Source of the DNA: an uncultured Bacteroidales bacterium
GTDB lineage: Bacteria > Bacteroidota > Bacteroidia > Bacteroidales > Bacteroidaceae
Direction: 5' to 3'
Length of the DNA stretch: 51,051 nucleotides
Assembly: GCA_937898885.1 (NCBI GenBank)
Contig: CALDKD010000002.1
Coordinates: 1 to 51,051 of the forward strand
Made by a program: the position numbers and the translations under genes. Positions 17,227 to 24,740 of the stretch are shown here, one piece after another (within the stretch, counting starts at the first letter, position 1; each line of letters opens with the position of its first letter). The notes under the pieces are model-generated. The model saw nothing but the letters and a program-made list of their open reading frames with translations. It made no database searches and was not told the origin of the DNA.

Positions 17227-18674
17227 AGTAATGGGTTGTTGCGCCATTTGTCCAATGACGGTGAGTTTATCGTGTCGTCTGATATATATTCAATATGGTT
17301 GTCCTTGTGAAGAATGAAGGGCTTTGTAATGGAAATGAGGTGTTCTCCGTCATAGCCGTACGCTTGATAAAGAACCTCACGCCCCATATTCCTGAATATG
17401 GCATTTCTCCGGTGAATCTGTCCGAAATCTACGATACACCAGCCTGGATCAACCGATGAAAACGTCTGCGGAAGCTGTTTGGAGTATTCGCCAGTGAACG
17501 AGCGTGACCGTTGTGCGTGGGTGGTGTCTCTTACAGCAGATGCGATATAGACATATTTATCCCTGAGCCGTTTCCTTGTCTCTCTGGATATGGGTAATGT
17601 CAGGTCTGTGGTGAGAAAGTATTTGCCGGTTACATCGGTCTTGCAGAGATCAAAAGGATAGATCACGCGGGCTTTCCTCAGATACCTCAGACGCTCCTTG
17701 TTGATTGAGTATGTGCGACGCCAGACCTTGGGCCCACGCTCGTATGGAAAGAATCCCCATCCAATACCCGTAGAGAGGTCCCATTCCGAAGGCTCCCAGG
17801 TCCCTCTGTCGCTCAGGACTACAAACCAGCGTGTAGCAGCCTCATAGCGCGCTCCTACGGGTGTCTCGTCTATTACCACCGGTACGCCTGCCGCACGCAA
17901 GGCCAGTGCTCCAATCAGGGCATAGTCAGGTATGTCGCCAAACGTTTGTCTTGGTAGCAGGTATGCGCTTAGCAATGGCAGTCCGCTACGGCTGTATAGT
18001 CCGTACCGGCTCATCTTACGTTGCGCCTCGCTCTTAATGATGTCGCCTGTCCTCATTGCGGTTCCATACTCAACATCATCGTACGGCATATTGCACAAAT
18101 CATCGGTGAAATGGGATTGGAGCGTGTCTCGCCAACCATCAAGGCTCTGTAGCTCGGCCATCTTGTAGGGAAGCATACACTCACAGAATTCCTGGAATGT
18201 GGCTTGCTTTGCCCAACTGCGGTTTTTCCATTGCCGGTATGAGACGTCGATGTCGTGAATCAGAAAACCGGATGTGATGATCCTGACGTCTGAGATAGTT
18301 CGCAAAGGCGCGTCTCTGAAACACCGGTCACTTATGACAAGCAGTGAGTCACGTTGCTGCTCAGGTGGCAGACCGGATGCAAGAATCCTGGCGGCAATGT
18401 CGTAGTACTGCTCAATCTCCGTGCCTTGGTAAGAATAGTGCGCCGGCAGTCCTTCAATGAGGTAGCGGGCCGCGGCAAGTTTCTCAGGCTCATCTTTGTA
18501 GTGCCTGAGAACCTTCTCCAACTCCGCGCGGTTGTCTCCTGCGGATTTTAGGGCATACCTCAGCGCTGCGTTCCTGCCACAGGAAAGCATACAGAAAAGT
18601 ACGATGAAAACACTCATCGCATTACGTGGAAGCATCGGATGGGGAAAAGAATCCTTTTTTAGAAAGTCTCTCAT
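17223..18674 (-). CDS. Transglutaminase-like lipoprotein lacking catalytic Cys and His (pseudoenzyme)
   Basis: A 483-aa paralogue of the next gene. Both share YKDEPEKLAAARYLIEGLPAHYSY-like segments, the FPYERGPKVWRRTYSINKERLRYLRKA block and later beta-rich repeats. At the position of FGSCHDY in the partner this protein reads FGDIPDY (Cys to Ile, about residue 247). At GHSWF it reads ATRWF (His to Thr, about 280). The nucleophile and base are therefore both lost, while the frame is intact and the fold appears kept. The signal ends MLSCG (lipobox-like). It lacks the discoidin-like tail. Translational coupling to the active paralogue suggests a partner or regulatory role; this is inference. Confidence 0.78.
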   Translation of the reverse strand: MRDFLKKDSFPHPMLPRNAMSVFIVLFCMLSCGRNAALRYALKSAGDNRAELEKVLRHYKDEPEKLAAARYLIEGLPAHYSYQGTEIEQYYDIAARILASGLPPEQQRDSLLVISDRCFRDAPLRTISDVRIITSGFLIHDIDVSYRQWKNRSWAKQATFQEFCECMLPYKMAELQSLDGWRDTLQSHFTDDLCNMPYDDVEYGTAMRTGDIIKSEAQRKMSRYGLYSRSGLPLLSAYLLPRQTFGDIPDYALIGALALRAAGVPVVIDETPVGARYEAATRWFVVLSDRGTWEPSEWDLSTGIGWGFFPYERGPKVWRRTYSINKERLRYLRKARVIYPFDLCKTDVTGKYFLTTDLTLPISRETRKRLRDKYVYIASAVRDTTHAQRSRSFTGEYSKQLPQTFSSVDPGWCIVDFGQIHRRNAIFRNMGREVLYQAYGYDGEHLISITKPFILHKDNHIEYISDDTINSPSLDKWRNNPLL

Positions 18675-18731
18675 AGTAGTATGTAATTAAACGTTTGGCA
18701 TCAGCGTCTGCTCACGGCGGCACAGACGGTG

Positions 18732-18761
18732 CAAATATAAACTAAATACCCGGAACAGCAA
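18732..18761 (-). promoter_or_regulatory. Promoter of the transglutaminase-like gene pair
   Basis: On the minus strand, TATATTTG (complement of 18732-18739) fits TAnnTTTG, and TTG (18759-18761) is 19 bp upstream. The -33 box lies in the loop of the terminator hairpin of the preceding gene. Transcription would start near 18725, about 50 nt before the start codon. Confidence 0.65.
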
Positions 18762-18774
18762 TCTGCTCCGGGTA
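18747..18774 (-). terminator. Terminator of the TldD-like gene
   Basis: TACCCGGA (18747-18754) pairs with TCCGGGTA (18767-18774), and CAG/CTG extend the stem past one mismatch, with a 4-nt loop. It is 29 nt past the tldD-like stop. On the minus strand it is followed by a T-rich stretch (TTTAGTTTATATTTG). A T5 run on the other side would also allow plus-strand termination. Confidence 0.65.
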
Positions 18775-18802
18775 CTTTTTAATAGACTTATTTCTAATAA
18801 TG

Positions 18803-21800
18803 TCAGCGCAGGGCCGGGTTGACCAGCTGGAACTCCTGGGCGATGTCTGGCTTCTGCAGGTTCATCTCCACGCTCTCCAGAAGCATTGACTCCGGCGCAA
18901 TCATTGTAGGCATATTGTTGGAGTTGTACAGGTAGCTCTGTATGGCCTCCTCCTTTGATGCTGCTATTACGTGCATCAGCTCGCGCCTCTCAAAGCTCGG
19001 GGTGTTGGAGTGGATGACCGTCTCCTTGCCTGTCTTTACATCTATGCGGGTCAGGATGAAGCAGTTGTAAGAGATGTTGCGGAGCATATAGGTGTGGTCA
19101 AGTCCGGCCTTCCTTGCCTCGGAGATGAGTTTTGACTTCATCTTGGAGAGTGGACTTGGCTTATCGTATGTGACGTGCATTATGCTCATTCTGACATCTG
19201 GCTCTGAGTATGACGACACAATGGAGTGGCCGGTAGGACGGGTAGCGCCTACACCCGGGTGACGGCCGCTGATAAGTTGCTTCAGAATGCCCTTCTCCAC
19301 CAGTACGAAGTCTGACTCAGGTGTGGTGCCCTCGTAATCCACCTTGTAGCTGCCTCCCAGTCTGATACCGTTGTAGCTCTCCATATCTGAGTAAAGATGT
19401 ATGCCGAGCTTCGGGTCAAGGAAGCGCTTGCCTAATAGCAGGCCGCCGTTGATGTTGCTCTCCTGTGAGCTGCCGTACATTCTGGAGTACATATCCCAGG
19501 TGTTGGTGGCTACGCCGTATTTGGTCACGATGGTGTTGAATGAGTACGATACAGCCTCTTTCTCCAGCAGGATAGGACCGATGTAGAACTCGTTCACGGT
19601 CTCGGCCTGGCTCTTTGTGACCATAGCGTCGGCAAACTCGCGTATGCCTGCCGCAAGTGTCTCCTCGTCATAGTCGGTGCAGTCGAAAGGCAGTGTGTAG
19701 GTCTCTACGATCTCGGCACCGGTGACGGTTCTGACGGATGCCCTGGTGTCAAGTGACATCTGTATGAACGGGGTGCGCATCTTCAGTCCCTCGGAGTTGA
19801 GACGATATACATCGGTGTACTCGATGTTCATGGATACCTCAGTGTTGTATAGGGTGGGGTAATCCAGATAAATTGCGGAGAGCGTGTTGGTGAGCCCCTC
19901 CATCTTCTTGCGGTCGATGGCCTGGTTCTTGACGCTTGGCGATATGAACTCACCTCCAGGCATTACGATATGTTCGGGGAGCGCTGCCTCAGCCTCAGGC
20001 TTCGGGTTGTTCTTCAGGGTGGCTACCTTGCTGCTGTAGTTGCCTATGGCATATTTGTAGATGGCGTCGCTGAGTTGCCAGAGTGAGTATCTGATGCAGT
20101 CGTACTCAGGCTGGTTGCCTGTATTGACGCGTGCGCTTACCGGGCTGTTTGTAACCATTGTGTCACCAATCTGTATGCTGATGGAGCCTGTAAGATTGCC
20201 GGGGGTATAGTTGCTGCGTAAGAGTCCTCCCAGAGATGAGCTGGACGAGAAGCCTCTTGATGAGTTGATCCTGTAGTCTGTATAGAATGGAGTGTCCTGA
20301 CCATCGGACTTGAGCTGGGTCATAGTGCGCTCCATCTCGTCATTCATGGCGCTGAAGATGATGTCGCCCTCATCGCCCTTTACATCCTTATATTCCGGAC
20401 GTTCCAGCACCGGCGGAAGCTGGTAGCCGGTCTCGGAACGCTGTGTCTCAACTTTTGATATGAAAATTGTCGGTGAGATGGCTGTTACAGGCACCCAGCC
20501 GGACTCGGCTCCGCACTGGCCGGTGAAGACCGTCGGGGTGGCTCCTCCTGCCGCTATGCCAGAGAACATTGCGAGCGGTGTGCCGATGAGGGTTACGCCA
20601 CGGACAAGCTGGTCGGGACGGCCGTCGGCATATACGCGATACACCTCAACCGGGTCAACACCGAACGAGTTGATTGAGCCACCGTCGCCAAGATAGGTCA
20701 GACCGCTGGTGGCTGTGCGGAAATAGTATCCGTACTCCTTGCCCTCGTCCTTGATGGCCTTGATGAACATCTCACGGAGCTGCTCCTCGGTGTATGGGTT
20801 GGTGTTCTCGATAATCAGGTTGGACTGACGTGATACAGGATCGTAGCCTGCGCTGGCGCGTCCGTGACCGTTGCTGGCAGGGAAACCGTCGATGGGCGTG
20901 CGGTCAACAAGGAAGTTCTTCAGCACTCCATTCTCCACGCAGGTGACACGCTGTGCCTTGACAGCCTCGTCATCATAAAGGTAGTGGCCGTAGAGTGATG
21001 TGCCGGCGTAGTTGTCGAGTGTAGGGTCGTCATATACCTGGAAACTCTCTGGAAGTACGGGCTGGCCCACCAGATTCTTGAATGTCTGGCCGCCGCTCTT
21101 CATACGGTGAGCCTCAAGACGATGGCCGAAGATCTCGTGGAAGAAGACTCCGCTGGCTGAGCCGGACATCAGGGCCGGGCCTGCGTACGGATCGGCGATA
21201 GGTGCCTCGCGCAGTGCGAGCAGACGCTCAATGAGATCGCGTACATCGGCTATGATGGTCTCGTCATCTGGCAGGTTGTCCAGCGAGTATGAGAACCAGT
21301 CCTTGTAGAGCTGACAGGTCATACCGTCAGTGGCGCGTATGGCGCCGGCGAGCATCAGACGCACCGACTTGCGGTTCTGTGCTACCACGGAGCCGTCGGA
21401 GGTCAGGGTATATATGCGCTCTACCTGATAGTTGAGGTTGGCTACTCCCTGCTCAAGAAGCCTGCACTCCTTGAATACGGCTGAGATATGGTCCATACGC
21501 TTCTCCCAGTATGCACGGTCAAAGTTGTATGTCTCCTCAGGATAGGGCTTCTCGTAATATGTCTCAACGGGAGCATCGGCAAAGCAGGGAGCCTTGTCCT
21601 CGTTGTCGGCATTGGTCTTCATTTTTGACAGGGCGGCGTTGTAGTTGTTCACGGCTATGCCGTAACGCTTCATGGTCTCGCTCCAGATTCCTTGCCTTAC
21701 AGCCATGATGGCGTTGTCTGTAAAAGGGACCGTAACGGTCTCCATATTGCTGCTTCGATAGCCACGGCTGGCATCCTGTGTCTGGTTCTCGTACTTGAAG

Positions 21801-22093
21801 TTGTCAGTCTCGGGTGACCCTACGCGTACCTGCGGAGTAAGATTACGTACACGTTCCTCATTTGTTATGGATACACCGAAATTGCTGCTTACGGTTGCTG
21901 TGTAGCTGTCGTTCAGCCTGAGCGACATAAAGTATGCCGGTACGGGCTTTTCCTTGAGCTGGTCCATACTGAACTTGAGCTCCTCGCGCATCGCGCTTAC
22001 CAGAGGGTCAGTCTCAATAGTCTGTGATTGTGCTGCCTGCGATACTGACAGACAAACAAGAATGCTTACAATGAATGTTCTTGCAATTTTCAT
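18803..22093 (-). CDS. Large exported double TldD/PmbA-like metalloprotease
   Basis: A 1096-aa protein with a signal peptide (MKIARTFIVSILVCLSVSQAAQ). The first half (to about 560) is TldD-like and carries the zinc motif HEIFGH near residues 319-324, in GVFFHEIFGHRLEAH. The second half (from about 575) starts again with an N-terminal-like segment: MNDEMERTMTQLKSDGQDTP compares with MREELKFSMDQLKEKPVPAY near residue 35. It ends in a TldD/PmbA-like C-terminal region (GVGATRPTGHSIVSSYSEPD) but has no HExxxH. The arrangement mirrors the TldD (catalytic) and TldE/PmbA (non-catalytic) heterodimer in one chain, but exported. Cytoplasmic TldD/E process peptides; the target of this version is unknown. 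It has its own promoter and terminator. Confidence 0.85.
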   Translation of the reverse strand: MKIARTFIVSILVCLSVSQAAQSQTIETDPLVSAMREELKFSMDQLKEKPVPAYFMSLRLNDSYTATVSSNFGVSITNEERVRNLTPQVRVGSPETDNFKYENQTQDASRGYRSSNMETVTVPFTDNAIMAVRQGIWSETMKRYGIAVNNYNAALSKMKTNADNEDKAPCFADAPVETYYEKPYPEETYNFDRAYWEKRMDHISAVFKECRLLEQGVANLNYQVERIYTLTSDGSVVAQNRKSVRLMLAGAIRATDGMTCQLYKDWFSYSLDNLPDDETIIADVRDLIERLLALREAPIADPYAGPALMSGSASGVFFHEIFGHRLEAHRMKSGGQTFKNLVGQPVLPESFQVYDDPTLDNYAGTSLYGHYLYDDEAVKAQRVTCVENGVLKNFLVDRTPIDGFPASNGHGRASAGYDPVSRQSNLIIENTNPYTEEQLREMFIKAIKDEGKEYGYYFRTATSGLTYLGDGGSINSFGVDPVEVYRVYADGRPDQLVRGVTLIGTPLAMFSGIAAGGATPTVFTGQCGAESGWVPVTAISPTIFISKVETQRSETGYQLPPVLERPEYKDVKGDEGDIIFSAMNDEMERTMTQLKSDGQDTPFYTDYRINSSRGFSSSSSLGGLLRSNYTPGNLTGSISIQIGDTMVTNSPVSARVNTGNQPEYDCIRYSLWQLSDAIYKYAIGNYSSKVATLKNNPKPEAEAALPEHIVMPGGEFISPSVKNQAIDRKKMEGLTNTLSAIYLDYPTLYNTEVSMNIEYTDVYRLNSEGLKMRTPFIQMSLDTRASVRTVTGAEIVETYTLPFDCTDYDEETLAAGIREFADAMVTKSQAETVNEFYIGPILLEKEAVSYSFNTIVTKYGVATNTWDMYSRMYGSSQESNINGGLLLGKRFLDPKLGIHLYSDMESYNGIRLGGSYKVDYEGTTPESDFVLVEKGILKQLISGRHPGVGATRPTGHSIVSSYSEPDVRMSIMHVTYDKPSPLSKMKSKLISEARKAGLDHTYMLRNISYNCFILTRIDVKTGKETVIHSNTPSFERRELMHVIAASKEEAIQSYLYNSNNMPTMIAPESMLLESVEMNLQKPDIAQEFQLVNPALR

Positions 22094-22137
22094 AACTTAT
22101 AGTTGTATAATTCTTTGCTTGATTAGCAGTTCAAGGG

Positions 22138-22168
22138 CAAAGGTACAACAATTACGGCGGCGAGGCAA
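22138..22168 (-). promoter_or_regulatory. Promoter of the TldD-like gene
   Basis: On the minus strand TACCTTTG (complement of 22138-22145), the same -7 octamer as the RND operon, with TTG at 22166-22168 and a 20-bp spacer. Predicted start near 22131, about 38 nt before the ATG at 22093. Confidence 0.68.
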
Positions 22169-22178
22169 TAAAAAACGT

Positions 22179-22206
22179 GTGACAATTATGTGACATATAC
22201 GTTACA
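22179..22206. promoter_or_regulatory. Putative activator/repressor site, copy B
   Basis: Half-sites GTGAC (22179), GTGAC (22190) and GTTAC (22201) at 11-bp spacing, 20 of 28 positions identical to 11892-11919. It lies 10 bp upstream of the -33 box of the tldD-like gene and 11 bp from the -33 box of the divergent patatin gene, so it could act on both. On the minus strand, two TGTCAC hexamers with starts 11 bp apart resemble PhoB-type direct repeats. Confidence 0.5.
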
Positions 22207-22217
22207 TTCCCCTGATG

Positions 22218-22249
22218 TTGTGACTGTCTGAAATTTATAAGTATTTTTG
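22218..22249 (+). promoter_or_regulatory. Promoter of the patatin-like gene
   Basis: TATTTTTG at 22242-22249 fits TAnnTTTG, with TTG at 22218-22220 and a 21-bp spacer. Transcription would begin about 20 nt before the ATG at 22275. Confidence 0.6.
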
Positions 22250-22274
22250 CATCAGATTTACAACTCCACCGAAT

Positions 22275-24740
22275 ATGGCCGACAAATTAGTGATAATAAG
22301 GAGAATGTGCGCTATTGTGGCGCTCTCCGCCCAAGTCTTGTCCGTTCTGGCGCAAAAGTTTCCGAACAATCTGGCTGCAAACAGCGTTGCCCCAGAGTCT
22401 GACTCAGTTGCGATAAGTGCCATGCGTGCCAGGCTTGACAGCATAAGGCAGAATGAGCATCGTCCTACAGTAGCCCTTGTCTTGAGCGGAGGCGGCGCCA
22501 AAGGCGCGGCCTACATTGGCTTTTTCCGTTATCTTGAGGAGGTGGGTATTCCTGTTGACTTGCTGTGCGGAACCAGTATGGGCGGCCTGATGTCCGGATT
22601 GTATTCCCTTGGCTATGACAGTCACGAGCTGGAGGATATTTTCAAGTCGGTTGACTGGAGCCGGATGATGAGCGACAACATTGATATGAGGTTCCTGTCT
22701 TACGAGCAGAGGGTGGACAAGGGAAAATATCTGTTGTCTGTCCCCTTCTATTACGAGGATGCGGCTCACGCTATCAGGGAACGTGTGTTTGGCGCCGATG
22801 TTGATGATGACGACTTGCTAAGTTCTGAAAGCCGCAGAAAATTGCTTTCATCCATTCCTAGCGGTTACATTGAAGGGTTCAATGTCGAGAATATGCTCTC
22901 AAGCCTTTCGGTAGGTTTTCACGAGAATATTCCGTTTGACAGCCTGCCTGTTCCTTTCGTATGCGTCTCGTCTGATTTAGTCTCAGCCAAGGCAAATTAT
23001 CATACGAAGGGCTCTCTTACAAAAGCCATACGCTCCACAATATCCATACCTGGAGTGTTCGCGCCTGTCAGAACCAATAATAAGGTACTGGTGGATGGCG
23101 GCACGCGAAACAATTTTCCTGTTGATATTGCCAAGGCGATGGGCGCGGATATCATCATAGGCGTTGAGGTGGCCAAGAGAGGAACCACATATTCCCAGGT
23201 GAACAGTGTGGTGGACGTGGTGAACTGTCTGATAACCATGCTGGGCGATGATGCCCGCAGCAACAAGTTTTTTGAGCCCGATCTTCTTATCAAGCCTGAG
23301 ACCGGTGACAGGAATATGCTGAGCTTCAACTCTGAGGCCATTTCAGAGATGATAGATTATGGTTACAAGGCTGCGCGGGACAGAGCCGCTGATTTTCAGA
23401 AAATCAAGGAGCAATTGGGCGATTTCACCCGCAACGATACCGTTCAACGTAAAAAGGCTCTCAACTTGTACAGACAGAATGTCCTGATTTCCGGAATTAT
23501 GGTTAACGGAATAGACAAGAGCGAGCAGAAGATGTTCCGAAAGATTCTGGATCTGAGCGGCTATCGTGAGATCTCACAGAAGGAGATTGAGGATGCTATG
23601 TGCAGGGTAATGGCATCTGGCTCTTTTGAGAAAGTGAATTACTCTTTGCTTCAGGATGATGACACTGATTCCTACACTCTGGTCTTTGACTGCGTTCCCG
23701 GTCAGATACACAACTTCGGCATGGGCTTCCGTCTTGATAATGAGGAGATGGCTGAGTTGCTGTTTAACTTGCGCCTGAACGCGCATAAGCTGAAAGGATG
23801 GCGCTTTGATGCCACAGCTAAAGTATCTATTCAGCAGAGCCTGGACCTTACGGTATCGTATATACCCGATGGATTCGCTCAGATTAACCTCAGAACTACC
23901 GCAGGGTATATCAGAAGCGATATCCTTACTGAAAGTGAGAATACAGAATACAATATCGCGTTCTTCGATACCAGGCAGGAACTGTATCTGTCAACAATTC
24001 ACGGGCGGTCTTATAATATACGTGCAGGCATAAGGCACGAGTATTCCTCAATCCCGATATATATGCCCCTTTATTCCGTGGGCGCTCCGGAGAGTGGGTT
24101 CTCAAAGCTTCCAGATAATGTCAGAAAAGGACATTTTATTACTGGTTTTGTAAATCTTGATGTCAATACCATGAACGACCGTCAGTTTCCAACCCGGGGC
24201 TTTGCCGGCGGAGTGGGGTTTGAGTATGATTTCGCGAATTTCGCCGCCTTGGATTTTACCCCGGTGCCTATCCTGAACATTGATGCGAGGCTTGCTGTTC
24301 CGGCTACCAGGTGGCTCACACTTACTCCGAGTCTGTATTACCGAAGCTTCTTTTCCAATGTAGATGTCTATACACAGGATTTCACACCCATACACAATAA
24401 TTTCCTGGGCGGCGCCTTTCGTGGCCGTTACCTGCCTCAGCATATTCCTTTCGTGGGATTCGGTAATGTGGGCGAGATGTTCAATCACGTATATACAGCC
24501 AGCCTGGACGCGCGTTTCCAGATTGGGAAGAAACTATATCTTTCCGGTATAGGTGCCGTTGTCAGGGAAACGCCTGAGTTCTCAGGGCTGTTCAGCAGTA
24601 TAAAGCCCACTTTCTGGGGATGCGGCGTTGAGCTGGGATACCGTACATTCTTCGGACCTGTAAAGCTCAATCTTCATTGGACCGACTGTATATATGCCAA
24701 AGGACTGGATTATTATCTTTCCGCGGGATTTGACTTCTGA
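22275..24740 (+). CDS. Patatin-like phospholipase fused to POTRA and outer-membrane barrel (type Vd-like)
   Basis: An 821-aa predicted outer-membrane protein. After a signal sequence comes a patatin domain: oxyanion loop GGGAKG near residue 73, nucleophile elbow GTSMG (Ser about 101) and the catalytic Asp in VDGGTRNNFP (about 274). A POTRA-like segment (ISGIMVNGIDKSEQKMFRKI) follows near 400-480, then a BamA/FhaC-type beta-barrel of about 330 residues ending DYYLSAGFDF with a terminal Phe, as barrel proteins do. This is the plan of PlpD-type (type Vd) autotransporters, so it is probably a surface-exposed or periplasmic lipid acyl hydrolase. Its last 28 nt overlap the convergent O-antigen-ligase-like gene. 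Confidence 0.92.
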   Translation: MADKLVIIRRMCAIVALSAQVLSVLAQKFPNNLAANSVAPESDSVAISAMRARLDSIRQNEHRPTVALVLSGGGAKGAAYIGFFRYLEEVGIPVDLLCGTSMGGLMSGLYSLGYDSHELEDIFKSVDWSRMMSDNIDMRFLSYEQRVDKGKYLLSVPFYYEDAAHAIRERVFGADVDDDDLLSSESRRKLLSSIPSGYIEGFNVENMLSSLSVGFHENIPFDSLPVPFVCVSSDLVSAKANYHTKGSLTKAIRSTISIPGVFAPVRTNNKVLVDGGTRNNFPVDIAKAMGADIIIGVEVAKRGTTYSQVNSVVDVVNCLITMLGDDARSNKFFEPDLLIKPETGDRNMLSFNSEAISEMIDYGYKAARDRAADFQKIKEQLGDFTRNDTVQRKKALNLYRQNVLISGIMVNGIDKSEQKMFRKILDLSGYREISQKEIEDAMCRVMASGSFEKVNYSLLQDDDTDSYTLVFDCVPGQIHNFGMGFRLDNEEMAELLFNLRLNAHKLKGWRFDATAKVSIQQSLDLTVSYIPDGFAQINLRTTAGYIRSDILTESENTEYNIAFFDTRQELYLSTIHGRSYNIRAGIRHEYSSIPIYMPLYSVGAPESGFSKLPDNVRKGHFITGFVNLDVNTMNDRQFPTRGFAGGVGFEYDFANFAALDFTPVPILNIDARLAVPATRWLTLTPSLYYRSFFSNVDVYTQDFTPIHNNFLGGAFRGRYLPQHIPFVGFGNVGEMFNHVYTASLDARFQIGKKLYLSGIGAVVRETPEFSGLFSSIKPTFWGCGVELGYRTFFGPVKLNLHWTDCIYAKGLDYYLSAGFDF

